A stretch of DNA of 64,000 bases from Enoplosus armatus (taxonomy: Eukaryota; Chordata; Actinopteri; Centrarchiformes; Enoplosidae). Where the stretch lies: contig NC_092196.1 in NCBI RefSeq assembly GCF_043641665.1, forward strand, positions 2,869,369 to 2,933,368, written 5' to 3'. The position numbers were made by a program, and so were the translations under genes. The notes below the pieces were generated by a model. The model had not been told where the DNA came from. It saw only the letters and a list, made by a program, of their open reading frames with translations, and made no database searches. Positions within the stretch are counted from its first letter, which is position 1, and every line of letters starts with the position of its first letter. Below are positions 25,221 through 38,618 of the stretch, piece after piece.

Positions 25221-25366
25221 TTTGAGAGGACTCTGGAGGTCGCAGGTAGTAGTCGGAGCCACAAGTGGGGGGGGGGGGGGGGGTTTCTGACGGCTGCAGG
25301 GGTCTCGGCGGCTCTTCTTCGCTCCTCTTGGCTCGGTTCGGGCTCGGCGGGGTCGCTGGCACCTTG
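25221..25366 (-). other. pyy: pyy non-coding first exon (predicted)
   Basis: On the minus strand a donor CTCTCAAA/GTAAGTCC lies at 25219-25220, and a TATA box stands about 30 bases upstream of the proposed start near 25366. An untranslated first exon fits the known NPY/PYY gene plan and the acceptor placed directly before the ATG at 23049. The exon contains a run of about 17 C on the gene strand (25267-25283). The start position is an estimate. Confidence 0.6.
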
Positions 25367-25390
25367 GTTTTCACAACTCCGGCGGCGGCG

Positions 25391-25400
25391 GTTTATATAG
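25391..25400 (-). promoter_or_regulatory. TATA box of pyy
   Basis: CTATATAAAC on the minus strand inside a GC-rich (CCG)n-like context, about 25-35 bases before the proposed pyy transcription start and followed by a good first-exon donor. Confidence 0.6.
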
Positions 25401-27449
25401 TACGGCGGCACCGGAGGAGGGGAGGGGTTACAGGCTCACCGCGCGCGAGCGAGAGCGCGTGTGAAGCCAAAAAAAAAAAAAAGGGAAAAAAAAGGCCGAA
25501 TGCGTCAGATGGTGATGATGATGATGATGATGATGGAGACATTACTAACTCGCCGGTCACGCAGTCATTCTTGTGTTTTTTTTTGTTAAAAGATGACATT
25601 TCCTTTTTTTATTTACTGTGACTGTGGTTTTCCGTCTGCTTCCTCCAGACAGCCTAAACCCAAACTGGGTCCGGGCCATCATCACCCACCCTTGCCGAAT
25701 TGTCCTACACAGCAAGCCTGCAGGTTCCTGCCACCCCTGACTTGACCTATGACCTCCGTAATAACAGAGGAGAAAGCGCAAAGCCTGCATGACAAATCAA
25801 TGAAGATGAGATGGCGTGCTTTTGGGGCAGCAACTGTGTGGAGTGAACTGTTGCCATGTGTTTGCATGATCGGCCGGACTGTCTTTGTTTTTTATGAGAA
25901 AGTTCATGTACATTTCACTGGTATGTGGAGACAATGAGCCACTGGATGTGGTGCCTGATCGAGGATATACTGAGTTGATAACTGTGTTGAGGTTACGTCT
26001 ATTTTCTCTGTCACACTCCAAATTCAACAGGGTGAGCCGAGCCGGTCTGGTTCCAGCCACAAGGCGGAGCTCTGGTCTCTATCAGAGCTTCCACGCACAA
26101 ACATACCATAATGTTTTCACGCGTCACGCTGCTCCCATCCAGCCTCGGAGGAGGTGCAGCCCTGAAGCCCCGAATCCGTGATGTTCACCTGGTTGGCGCA
26201 TGTAGTGCACTTCCACTCCACCTCCATAACGTCAGTTGACCTCAAAGTGCGCCGAGGGACATGGGCTTGGTCTCCCATAGAGCACGGGGCCGGGAGGGAT
26301 ATCCAGTTGAGGATCTGAGCCTGAGGGTCCGGGAGTCATTCAAGGTGGGTTGCAAGGCATCCCTCCCAACTGGCCGGCCCTCTCCTGAGGGTCTGGGCTG
26401 TATTGCTGGTGAAGAACAACCCTGTTTGGCCGCTTAGCTTACATACTTGGACAAGTGACACGGAGGTCATATTTAGTGGAGGGGTTTAAAAATGGAGAAA
26501 CAGTGGAGAATAAAAAGACAGCAATAAAACCCTCCTGTCCCGGCCCCCTCTTTGGATCCAGGGTGCTCCCATCTGATGCCTCCACCTCTTCGCTTCACCT
26601 CAGTACATTTTTTTAGTTTGTTTTTTAGTTGTCTTTCTCTAAGTTCCTTTCTTTACTTCCACTCGCACACACACACTACTTCGAATGGCATATAATGGAA
26701 AACAATGCCATGCAATGCAATGTGCGCGGTGTTCTTGCATTGCAGAATAAATGACGTGGAAAGGCTCTGCTGTAAGTGTGACAGTAAATACACACCAAAC
26801 ACTGCAGCAGCAGCAGCAGCAGGGAGGAGGGTCCCGCCCTGAAGATTCACCCCATTTACACAAATTCTTCAATTGGAATTGTCACTGGTGGGAAATTTAG
26901 CATTTTGGTGCACAGGAAGTGGCAAATCACGCACAGCAAAATAAAAAACCTATACTGAACGAGGCCCATGACGCCCACGATGAAGGCCCATAGCCCATAA
27001 TAATCCAGTTTCAGAAAAAACATAGTAAAAAGCACTGTACAAGCAAGTTTTATGTAGGAACCATTCACTTCCACCCCTCTAACCACAAGACAACTGCAGA
27101 AAGTTCTTCAACTTCACTGTCCAAACTTCACAACTGTGTTTAAAGTCTGACTCCATATATATAATTATATATACTGTATGTATGTATATGTATGTATATA
27201 TAGTTATTCTCTATCAGTGCTGAAGTAGGCCAGAAAGTCCAGATAGTTCCGCTTGGTTCGTTGTTGGTTTGAATCCCGTCTGCAATTTTCCATACACTTC
27301 CATACATACATTCCTCAAAAGAAATTTAAAAAAGACAGAAGTAAGTCAACTATTTCAGGTTTCGGGTGTAACTGACATCACAATCCAATGAAATAACACT
27401 GTGCACAAGGAAGAGGACTCAATAGCACGACTCAGACACAAATGGGTGA

Positions 27450-27790
27450 GGGTTGGGGTAAGCAGTCAAACCAGGCAGATCAATCGGACAGGGAGCAGGC
27501 AGAGGCGTAATCAGGGACAAGGTAAGTCAAAAACCGAAAAAAACAAAACACAGACCACGAGGAAGATTGCTGGAACGTTGAGGGACAGGTGAAACTAAAT
27601 CACCTGCCCCCGCAGGTAATCAGGCTGGCTCCAAACACACGAGGGCAGGAAGTGAAGTGTCTGAAAAGACAGGAGAGGCGGGCACTACAAAATAAAACAG
27701 GAAATGCGAGACAAAAAAAAAAGGACAAGACTAACGAAGGGGACGAGGCGTTACACACTGGACGCTGGAAATTAATGATGCCCCGTCAAA
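27450..27790. repeat. dispersed repeat of unknown class
   Basis: A purine-rich stretch with CAGGCAGAGGCGTAATCAGG, ACAGGTGAAACTAAATCACC and AAAACAGGAAATGCGAGAC. It looks like the sense counterpart of the pyrimidine-rich element at 54190-54900. No ORF or clear ends seen. Confidence 0.4.
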
Positions 27791-28069
27791 CCTTTCCTGA
27801 ACATACATTTTAATCAGCTAGCTTTCCTGACTACTTATGGATCAAAGTTCAAAACCAACCATGTGACATTTTATTTATTTTTTTATTTTTTTTATTTTTT
27901 TTTTATAAAAGATTACAATCAATAAATGACAAAAGCAGCATCTTACAAAGGCAATAGCCAATCATGTGTTGACTGACAGCAAAATACAGCAGTCAGCTCA
28001 CACATTAGCTAACATGCTAAGCTAAAATCCTGGGCCTGAATATGGCCGGCACAGCAGAGCTGTTAGATG

Positions 28070-28270
28070 GATTGGCCCCAAGATTTAGACGTTAGTGGCC
28101 CCCAGGCGAATGAATCCTACTGACTTTGGTGATCCCCTGATGTTTCCTCAAGCGCCGCCATGAGGTTGACATTTTGGATTTGAAGTCAAATGTCTCGACC
28201 AACTATTGGATGGATTGCCATGACATTTGGTGCAAGGCAGCCACTCAGGATGCTCCCCTGTCAGTCAACG
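28070..28270. repeat. dispersed repeat (GGTGATCCC family)
   Basis: It contains GAATCCTACTGACTTTGGTG, GCGCCGCCATGAGGTTGAC and ATTGGATGGATTGCCATGAC, shared with copies near 19.3, 44.7 and 50.3 kb. Confidence 0.65.
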
Positions 28271-28560
28271 TATCATGGGGGGGGCAGATGCAAATAGAAC
28301 ATGAGCTTGCAGAGATTCGTCAGGTTTCCAGCCTAGTAGACCCTTAATCTTGTTCTGTAACTGCTGGGAGTGCAGCTCCTGGGCAGGACTGCTAATGAAG
28401 ACCAAACATCAGTCTTCCATTGGGCATGAGCATACGCTACAAGGGCTAGCATAGTTTCATATCAGGATGCACGTTTCAATAGGAGTGGGGTATCACATAT
28501 CTGCATAATATAACTAATGTGAAGGGTATTCATAATCAAAACCCACCGCTCATTTATTAT

Positions 28561-28564
28561 CACA

Positions 28565-28605
<41 letters not shown>

Positions 28606-29149
28606 GGTAGATGTGTAAAACTTGACATATGTAACACAACACCGCTCCAATATCAATAGAGAAAAAAAACCAAAACGCAATCAGATATCAATTTCCACCG
28701 CAAAGCGTGAAATTGAATCATATAGATGTAATTATTGTGCCGGATTAAGACACGGCTTGGAAAGAGAACACATGAATAAAAGTGATGGATAACCCAAAAG
28801 CAAATTTAAAAGTAGTCTGCGGTTTGATTTGATTTCCGTGCTGTGTTTGTATGACGCGATAGTAGCAGCTGCCTGGAAGGTGAGACATGAATCTTTGAAA
28901 AGCTTTGAATTCTTTTCTGCCTCTGTATGAACCTCGCTGCAAGCTTACTGGACTTACTGGACTTACTGGACCCCCCCCACCCCCATCCCCCCCGCCCCAT
29001 CAACCATCCATTCATCCAGTGTAAACTCTCTCCTTTGCTGTCTCCTTTTTCCCCTCTGTATCACACACACCGAAAGTCAATAAGAGTAGTACAAACATGT
29101 CAGAGATTAGCTCTCAACCCAAGTGTATTCCCTGAGCAAATAACTGCAC

Positions 29150-29198
<49 letters not shown>

Positions 29199-29339
29199 TG
29201 TCCACGTGTGTGCACTAGATGGGGAATGTGGGTGTGTTTGGAGAAGCCAGCTCACCATAGTTCCTTCCACAAATACTTTTACCTGTGATAATGCTTTAGT
29301 AAAAGGGTAATTACTGACTATGGTGCGTGTGTGTGTGCG

Positions 29340-29376
<37 letters not shown>
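28561..29376. repeat. cluster of three (CA)/(GT) microsatellites
   Basis: (CA)n at about 28561-28602, (GT)n at about 29153-29195 and (GT)n at about 29318-29376. A nine-base unit TTACTGGAC is also repeated three times at 28943-28970, and poly-C stretches flank it. Confidence 0.9.
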
Positions 29377-29379
<3 letters not shown>

Positions 29380-30864
29380 AGCCACGTTTATTCTGCCAAT
29401 GACTCCTTTTTATTAAGATCCAGCTTTATCTATGAAATGAGACAAATGAAAAAGATGGAACCAGATGTGGTTTCAGTGGCAGTAAAGAGAAGGGAGGTGA
29501 ATGACCTGGAAAATGATACCGAGATGAAAATATACAGAGGCACCTGCAAACATACTGCAAGAGCCCACTGCATGGTGGGTGTAATATTGAGCCTGATGAA
29601 CCTGCTGAAGCCAACTGAATTGACCCCCCCCCCCCCCCCCATAAGCTGATATTGATTCACAAGCTAATGTCGAGTGTTTGCTAATGGTATATAATAATTA
29701 GCGTTAAGGTTAGCTGTCTGCTAATCAATCCTAATTGAAGTTAGCTGTAATCAATATTTTCTTATATTAACAGTGGATCACATGATGAACCCGTGGAGAC
29801 TCATCGCTCACTCTGCAGTCCCACTCAGCTCTGTGGAGCGTTTTGAGATCTTTCAGCTCGTTGTTTTGGTTTCAAGTACCGCGACGTCACTGCCGTGAGT
29901 TGAGTCTCACGGCTCTCATTGCAGCAGCAAGCTAAACCCCCCCCCCCCAAAAAAACAAACTGCTTTTGCTAAGCGGCAGACGGGTAAAGTTAGCAGTGAG
30001 CTTGCGCCGCATTTAGCAGCTATTTAGCAGTAAGTACTGGATTTACATTCAGGTGGTCAACTGTTTGCAAACACGTTAGCCGTATCGACTTTGAAATGCT
30101 GATGTTGTGTTTGCAGCTCGTGCCCGCTGCCCCCAAGTGGCCAAAGTAAGTTATTGCAGGTTTAAAGGTGGCTAGGTCACAATCAAATTTGTGTTTACGC
30201 AATGTCCAGTGACTGCAATATGGTCAATGTGATGCACATCATGCGACTCTAAGGTCATCTAATATAAACATTGTCAACTACCTTTCGCAGTTACTAGCCT
30301 GTGGCTTTTGACCACTAGTAGTGCTATAGGGCAGTGTTTTTATGAGGCAACGTGCTACACATTGCTGCCGCTAGTTTCACACTATTCTGCTGATCAACAG
30401 TTGGTGGCGGTAACGTGCGAAGGGAAGCGCCAGCAAAGGCTCCAGACTGCTAGCAACAATGCATGATTTAAAAGGACACACACAACTAATAACTTTTGTT
30501 TTGTAAGAATACTCCAAGGAGCACCTTTAATGTTAAAATATTCTGTACATATCAAAAAAAGCGGCTTTTTTATTGTAAAGACTGTCTATTTCAAACACCT
30601 TTTCAAGTGATAAAGTGTAATGGCCCTTTGCGCGAGTGCAAGCATAATCATGAAAAAGTACATATTTAATGTTTCGGCGGGCTGCCTATTAATGATTCAA
30701 ACAGGCCGCAGAAAATTGTGAAACTGCAGCTAAAAGTCTCAGAAGCTGATGAACATGGAAATCTTGGGGTAATATTCAATTGTTTATTTACTTATTATCA
30801 TTTTATGACATACGCTGATTTGCTTTCTGGTGGAGATTTAACGTGGTACCACTCACATGTCTGT

Positions 30865-31095
30865 CCATTAAACGTAAGGCTATCACCAGCAGTTAGCTTA
30901 GCACAAAGACTGGAAACAGCGGGGAAACAGCTAGCCTGGCTCTGTCCAAAAAAAAAAGAAAAATCCACCCACCAGCACCACATGTAAAAAACGACAATTA
31001 ACTGTTTCACAGGGGTTTAAATGCCGGACTGTTTCTTGGCGGGGAGCAGTAACTTCCCAAGGCCTCCGGTGGTTGCCTGGCAACCGCTCCCGAGT
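30865..31095. repeat. fold-back element copy
   Basis: AGTTAGCTTAGCACAAAGACTGG, AAACAGCTAGCCTGGCTCTG and GGTTGCCTGGCAACCGCTCC mark the same family as 11270-11570 and 43490-43790. Confidence 0.65.
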
Positions 31096-31688
31096 GCAAA
31101 AAGCAAACCAAATTCCCAGGAAGATGAGCAAGGTTATTACCCGAGAGGAAGCTCCAGCCCTGCATAAGCATCAGCAGTGAAACTGAATGACTTCACCGTC
31201 TTGCGAGATGTTGATATTGAGTTTTGGTTAATCTGGATCATGCGGGACTCATGATATTTCCCTCCAGTCGCTGCCCTTTTCCCTTTTGCCTCTACATGAT
31301 CATGAGGCGGAGTCTCTCCCGATAAGCATACATTTTCGCTCATGTTGACACATCGCTGAAAAGTTACATTTTCAACTCACGCAGACGTGTCTTTGCCTCA
31401 GTTCGAATTTGGTATCATGGCGCCCGCTCAGATCTTTCCATTTCCATTTCTTATGAATAAGGTCAAAAGGTGGAATTTCTTTGGCTGTAGTAAAAGTAAG
31501 TGAGTGTTGGTGGGAGTGCGACCTTAAGTGTGTTTTCTCGCAGCAGAAGGATGAGGCAGAGTGCAGTCCTTAGTGGGTCTGGACGCAGATTAAAGGTGAC
31601 AGCTCTTTCGAAATCTTTCGCTCTCTCACTGCCTTGGGCTGTCTGTCTGTGCGTTGCGGCAACACCTGCTGCAGGTCAGCCCAAAGGC

Positions 31689-31689
31689 A

Positions 31690-31722
<33 letters not shown>

Positions 31723-32361
31723 GGGGCTCCGTAAATGGGGAGGAAAGCTAGGATCATTCCAGGGGCCCCGGGCTGACGGCTGACAATTTCAGAAACAAAA
31801 TGATGGTGTGTTAGTCTATTCCTTCTTGGCTAAAGTTATGCAGGTGGCCTGCCCCTCAGCACAGACACCGAATGGTCCGGTCCTACCTCGCTGGGCTCAC
31901 GAGTCAGGAGCGGTGGAAACTAGCCGGATCGGTGAAACCCAAGTGGCGGACCAGCGGACCAACACTGCCCTTCCTAAAGCTAAACAACGGCAAAACACTC
32001 AACAGGAGCTTGTACGACCTTGAAACCTTTTTTTTTAAGCAACTCACAAAGCGGGGCAAATAAATCAGGAAGCCCTCAACATGGCAGGCATGAAGAAAAG
32101 CGGGGGTTGGCTGGCTGTGAGTAACTCCTGTAGGAGCAGGCTATGGAACCCCCCCCCCCCAGCTGTGAAGGTGAACATATGTATTAATAAGAGAAGAAAG
32201 AAAAAGCATAGCTGAGAAAGAGCATCTGTCTGTTTGCGTCTGATTGTATCGACAGCAGCCTTGTAAAGGTTAGAGTGGCTGAAAGCGGGGAGGAAGAGTG
32301 GCAGGAAACATTTAACCAGCGCTGATAAAACACACGGTGGCGTCGCTATCACTCCGCGTTG

Positions 32362-32412
<51 letters not shown>

Positions 32413-32706
32413 GCTAACAGGCACTATAAATTCAGGTATCTTGACACATTACTCAGCATGTGTATGCACTCACAAAAACAAGCACACACACACACACACA
32501 CACATGCACAAATGCTTTTAAAGCCCATCTCCTGCCTTGACGTTGAGGTGCCTTTCAGTGTTTATTTAAGTCTGTGATTCTTCTATCTGTATCTCCGCTC
32601 TGTCAGGACAATATGACGGCCAGACTTCACTGATAACCAGCCGTATCAGCACCAGAAACAACCCATCACTCTAATGGACCCAACTGTCAGTGTGTGTGTG
32701 TGTGTG

Positions 32707-32747
<41 letters not shown>

Positions 32748-32748
32748 G
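31689..32748. repeat. cluster of four (CA)/(GT) microsatellites
   Basis: Runs at about 31689-31717 (CA), 32365-32411 (CA), 32484-32503 (CA) and 32688-32748 (GT). Long apparent reading frames here with Val-Cys or Thr-His repeats come from these runs and are not genes. Confidence 0.9.
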
Positions 32749-35700
32749 ATGGCCTGATGTGTGTATCCGCTCAGTTCCCCTTTCCAGATGTCTCTGTTCC
32801 TGCTGCAGTGGAGTCTAAATCCCACTCATGCGTCGAAAAAACATGCCTCGTCCCCTTTTTATTAAACACAACTACACACAACATCATGGCTGAGATTGAG
32901 GAGCTCAGATTTCATAGCCGTATAATTACACTTTTGTTTTCCTTTTCACTACCAGCGCGGTAAATGAAATTCTACCCCGCTCCTGCTAACCACATTACCT
33001 GTTGCGGCCGGTTAACAACGTGATGCCATCATAGTCTCTCACCCTCTCTCGTAGCCTCTTTTAATATCAGCATCTCAACAAGCGCCACACGCACAAAGAA
33101 AACATTCTTCACGTACTGTTCTAACGCGAACGCACGTGCAAGTAAGTCAAACGTGAGCACGAGAAGAAGTGCATTTTGACAAATTAAACAGGAACTGGTT
33201 GCCCCTGTTTCTTACGTAGAGAACTATTTTAAGGAGCGGTTAGTGGACCTCTTTCGGACCCAAATGCTTGTTGGCAGCGTCATAATCTGGAGATCAGGCA
33301 AAGGATAAGACTGGTGTTAGTCTATCCCATGAAAAGACCAAAACTAAAAGTCTCTCAATACGTTTGTACTTCCCAGGGCCACACTGAAGTCCTAAATCTT
33401 TAAACCAAAAAAAATGGGTCAGAAATATGTAGATTTTTAATAAAGGCTCAATAATGTTCTAAAACAGCTGGGCTCACAATTTCGCAGTTTCGCAGCAGAC
33501 ACTGTTTGTTGTCATCTTGAGGTCAGCGTTGAGGTCTGAGGTATCAGTTTGTGCAGATGTAAGGCCATGATTTCCCCCTGGACATGGGGGGGGGGGGGGG
33601 GGGGTGCCCAACATAATACAGGTTACATCTGATATTTATGGCATGTCAGAAACGGCTTTAAAGCTGTCTTGTGTCCTGTGTCTCCTGCTGTGTCGCCTCT
33701 GACACTGGAAAGCCAGGCGTCTTCAAAAGAAGGGTTAAGACGAAGAGTCCCAAGGGTCCTTACAGGTTAGTCCTCAAAAAAGGACAGAACCCAGAGAGAA
33801 ATGAGAGAGGGGTAGAGAAGTAGACGAGGAGCCCCAGGGCTTCACCGTTTGGTAGCCTTTCTTCCGATCAATAAAGCTCATTTCAACCATCGATCTTCCC
33901 ACTTCCTGCACACACCTGTTGGCCTCTCTGAGGAAGTAATAAATTAAAAAAAGAAAAAGGCACAACTAAATAGACCAAAGGGAAGGAAAGAGGTGGTGGG
34001 ATGGAGACAGCGTCAATATATCTAACACATATTTTTCGCCCTGAAGTTGCCTAGATCGGTTTTTTTAAAAAAGTCATACATTTTAGAAGTCAGAAATGAT
34101 CAACTCTTTGTCCTCAACTAGACAGAAATACGAAAGCATGGATAGACTTTCTTAGCAGTTCTTGGTATTGAAATGGACATTGCGTTTTAAGAAGTAGCCA
34201 GTACAGTTTGGAGAGAATATGCTGACCATCAAAGGCCAGCTTAGCCCCGGTGACTGTACGCTGCACTCAACAAGTCCTGTCCTCACAGTGAAGCTGCAAG
34301 GCTCACACACCCTCCAACTCTGAACAAAAAACCTGGTGATACCTGACTGCAGGCTCACCACAGGAGCCCTTTTTACAAACTTAACCTGCATGTCGACTGG
34401 AGGAACCAGGCACTGAATTTACTGTATACTGTATTTACTCTCCCTCCAAAAAGTCCTTGCCCAGGGAGTAGCACTCTGGGATTACACAGGGTCTGTCGGT
34501 GGCGGGGTTTGCCAGCGTTTTGCACCTCAGCTCTTTGTGCTAACGCTGATGAACCGCAATGGAGCCGCCGAAAAGATTTCATGATTGGTGGCCCAAAGTT
34601 CAGGCTGGACCAGATGATTTTGTCCCCGGGTTGAGCAACTTAAACAGACACAACAACCCCAAAACGGAGCAGCGGGACCACAAAGAATTCAACCGCCACA
34701 AGAACGGTAAACCGGTTGATAGCTCACGGTCCTTCTCAGGCGGAGCGGCAGCTAAAGATGCGACGGCTTCAAGGTGCCCTGTGGAACAACGGCATTAGGA
34801 TTGAATGGCTCTCATTTTGAAGGGTAAAGCAGCCCCCCACATAGCAAAAAGTAAAATGCAGCTTCGCAGCCAGTGGAAGCAGACTTGCTTATTTACATTT
34901 TGTCCCCACTGATACGGCAAAAGTGACAGTACATGATGCTACATTTGTCACCTTTGATGAATCAGTTGCCGGCATGTCATAACTCTGATGCCATTTGGCG
35001 GACATCTTGATCCGAAATGACTCACGATAGCTGACAAAAGCCCATCCACTTTTTGCACGGGCGGGCGGCCCAGTCGGAGTATCTTGCTGCTAACAAAGCA
35101 GCATTTAACCAGACCTGCACTGTGGAATCTGTCAAAACTGAGATTAAATATTAGTTGTCTGCGTGATCGATCGATCAGGGCACATAATTAGTCTGTAATA
35201 AGTTGTGTCACGGCGAGCGCACCATGAAGTCTTTCCTTCAGGCCGGGTATGCTGATCTAATGTTTATTTAAGTCATCAATCCGATTTTGGCAGTTTGTAG
35301 TGGAGCAACACACACACACACACACGGAGAGTTAGACTGATGACCTGCATGTCTCAGAGAGAGAGAGGAAGAGATGGCAAAATGATTAAGGCTGCAGGAT
35401 GAATCCCTCACCACCACGTGCACCGTTCGTGCATCAGTCAAGGTGGGATGCAGCTGCAGGAGGTGTTGTGGCATTGAAACGTAACAGCCCAGAGCTACGC
35501 AACATGTGCTGCTAAGCTAGTGCGCCATGCCTCTCTCTCTCTCTCTCTCTCGCCTTGTGCTTACACAATATGCTCTTATATTTAAAATAAGTATTTTAAA
35601 GAGTATTTGATACATAAAAGAAGGCGAAGTACTTCATTTACCCCTGGGAACTGAATACCTTGGATTTTTGGAGTAGACTGTTTGCTAAATGCTGCACGCA

Positions 35701-38594
35701 CAGGTCGCAGTCTACAATGACGGCGTCGAATTCGTTGTCATTTGTGAAACGATGTCAACAAAAGTCCTCAAGTTCACAAAAGGAGGCTCTCACTCCCAGT
35801 CCGTGGCTGCCTATTTCGGTGATTTTATCCGCTGTCGCTAGCTAGCCAATGCTAATGCTAATGCCAATGCTAAAAAGTTAGTTGAAGCTGACTTCTGAGC
35901 GTTTCGTTTTTTTCGTCGTCACATGATGGCTACGTACATGATATGATGCTGAAGGATCGAGGCCGAAGCTGCACGTCCTTGGTAACAAGCCGTGACTTCA
36001 GGCTCGACTTGGCTTTAACCCAGACTCTTAACGCCTTTTGACTTGGAATGACTCCTCCCCTCCGAGCCCAAGGATAAAAATGTACGTCATAAAAAAGCTA
36101 CTTTGCATTTTCCTGACGATCGATACACTTTGAATCAAACCAACGGCAGCTAATCCCGTTGGGCGAGCACGTGGGGAAGGTTCGCCACATGAAGGGCTTG
36201 TACATGACCTGACCTGAGATTTATTTATGAAATACATAAGCAAAACAATGGGCCTCATGCCAAAAACAGACCGCTTTAAGTATGCCGCTCCCTAGGCTCG
36301 GAATCAGTTGCAGAGTCACCTGAATCTTCGGGAGCCGGCCTTGTCGGACGCATTTAAAAGTGACTCGGTGTGGCTTGGAAGCAGGTACATCTGGCTGTGG
36401 ATGTTTTGAATGTTCTTATAGTTGCAATGTCATTTGTTCTTTGTCTTTGTCTTTTACTCCCGCTTGAATAAAAGTTTCGGCTGAATCCGACTCGGAGCAC
36501 TCGTGCAAACAAACCTCGCGGGGAAAAAAAGAGAGAGAGAGATTTAATTGAAGGAATTCAATTTGGATAAGAAGGCCCGATGACTTTGTCCCACCGCCGC
36601 TACTACCTATTATGAATGTCGCCAGAATGAAAATAATCGGAATAAATTGAGTAGGCCTCGTGATATCTACCACTTTCTGTAGTTACACCCTTACATCACT
36701 GTCAGCAAAGATGATTTTTCACATTTGGGGGGGAAATCAACCACGGGAAGCGCTCAGACTGGAGCACACACGAGCCCAAATCAAATCACTGAGATGAGAG
36801 TTTTGTATGTTTAGAGGGGCTGCCAGTGTAAACTGTACCCCCCGCCCCCCGCCCCACCGAGCAGGAAGTCTGTGTCCTGGAGAAACAAAGTTTACCACCT
36901 CACTGGGCTGGAGAATCCATCATCATTATGACCTCATAACTGTCGCCTTTGGAAAATGTGCAGCCATTTCCCGCCTGTGTGTGTGTGTGTGTGTGTGCTG
37001 AAGTGTGATGGTGATGATGGTGTTGGGGGACTCGCACTTGCATCTGCATCACCCGCTGCCCTCACGTCATCGTACATGCGTGAGCACATTTGGCCCTTAC
37101 GACACTTTGTTACACAAATAACACAAACGCATGCACAGTCACAATCACGCACACCTACACACAACACACCCCTGTCGAGCCTGCGAGGACATTTCATTCT
37201 GTTGGGGGGGGGGGCAATTACGGAAAATTTGATGAGAGTGAGAGGCCCGCAGACACAGAGAGACAGAAAACTTGAATCCAAATACAAGCTTTGTGATAGC
37301 AGCACAGAAACAGAAGGGTTTCGAGTGTGTGTAAGAATCTCTTATCTTAATATTCACTGGCAGTACGATTGTTCCCTCAAAGCATCAAATTGATTTAATA
37401 TTGGCACATAATGAATTACTTATCGAAATATATTTCCACATTTGTTTCCCCCCCCCCGACTAATAACGAGGATTATATCGCATTACGTGCGCTTTGTGCT
37501 TTGTGGGTCAATGAATGACAATTAACGCATTGCTGCCTTTAGCAGTTTACACTGACCAGCAGCTCCGTAGCTGGGTGGGATGACACGTCGTTGCCAAACG
37601 GCAGAGGACTCGTGACTAGTGTTTTCTAATGTACTGTGAAACGCGCCGGTTTGCACATGAGCGCCAGCACATCCTTCCCGTTACTGCCACAGCGAAATGA
37701 GAGAACTTCGTCAAAGGGTCAGTTAAAAAAACTAAAAAAAGAACCAAAAAAATATGTATTCTAACGTTCCTCGAGTGGTGTTTAGAAATGCAGATAGCGT
37801 TGGTTTTATTCACCCGTGTTTTTTAGATATCTGTCTCGGAGCTTTCCGCAATGCGATGGAGGTCGATGGACTCGTACTTGACTGCACCAAAAGTTGTTTT
37901 AATGAACGAATAAGTAGTTTTTTTTTTGTATGTTGAGCGTCACTAAACTGAATTCCATTTACCTCGACTGGCATGCCAGCAGATGAAACCGAAATGGCAC
38001 GGCTAGAGATAAGTAAGATAAGTTCTTTTTGGTCTATAGGTTCTCTCCTCTCCTGGCGTCGTTCCTCCTAATGCCTTCATTTCTTCTCCCCTCTGCTGTG
38101 ACGCCCGCGGGGCAGGACTCATAAAACATTAAACCGCCGCTTTTGTTTGTCACCTGCTCCCAACAAATCACTTCTCCCCAGGAAATCAAATGTCACCGGA
38201 ACCTTTTAGAGTTACTAATTTAGTCACCTGAGGGGAGTCAAACCATAATGCCAGCATTTAGGAACTCTTCTTTTCTTTTCCCCTCCTCCCTCCTTTCTGC
38301 CTCCCCCCCCCCCCCCCCCCCCACTCGGTCCGTCCTCTGTGTGCGAGTTGGTTGCTGGCACCACCGTGTGGACACAAAAGTCCACAACAAAAGCAGTTAT
38401 CCATTTATTCAATCAATCCCCGCCCCCTGCAGACACCACTGTACTAATAGAATACCACTTTATTTTTCAACAGTTTATACAAATTGCAAATAATTACAAA
38501 ATAAATATATTTAGTGATGGTGAAGTTTTCTCATTAAAGGCAGTCTTTTAGTGTGTGTGTGTGTGTGTGTGTGTTTTGGCATAAAAACATTTTT

Positions 38595-38600
38595 TTTATT
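38595..38600 (-). terminator. poly(A) signal of the small heat-shock gene
   Basis: AATAAA on the minus strand, 19 bases after the TAA stop at 38619-38621, in an A-rich context. Confidence 0.6.
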
Positions 38601-38618
38601 AAAAAGAGTGTTTGTGCA

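Larger units (their letters stand above)
25410..38590. other. 13-kb gene-poor stretch between pyy and the small heat-shock gene
   Basis: I found no exon series with splice signals and recognisable protein sequence on either strand. Contents: a (GAT)n run at 25508-25536, AT-rich microsatellite at 27155-27200, dispersed repeats at 27450-27790 and 28070-28270, a fold-back copy at 30865-31095, a dense cluster of (GT)/(CA) microsatellites between 28.5 and 33 kb, a (CT)n run at 35530-35551 and poly-G/poly-C runs at 33588-33604 and 38306-38323. Non-coding RNA genes or enhancers cannot be excluded by eye. Confidence 0.4.

Noticed and set aside
28943..28970. Three direct TTACTGGAC units as a CRISPR-like or regulatory array
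   Set aside because: They are simple tandem 9-mers without spacers in a vertebrate genome, most likely replication slippage.
29320..29649. Long reading frame beginning with Val-Cys repeats
   Set aside because: The frame is created by a (GT)n run and has no splice support or family resemblance.
32065..32424. Minus-strand frame of about 119 codons with a hydrophobic look
   Set aside because: It starts in a (CA)n run; the remainder matches nothing I recognise and has no exon-like borders.
33774..33965. Minus-strand frame containing REANRCVQEVGRSMVEM
   Set aside because: It looks protein-like over a short span but has no recognisable family and no partner exons; too weak to list.
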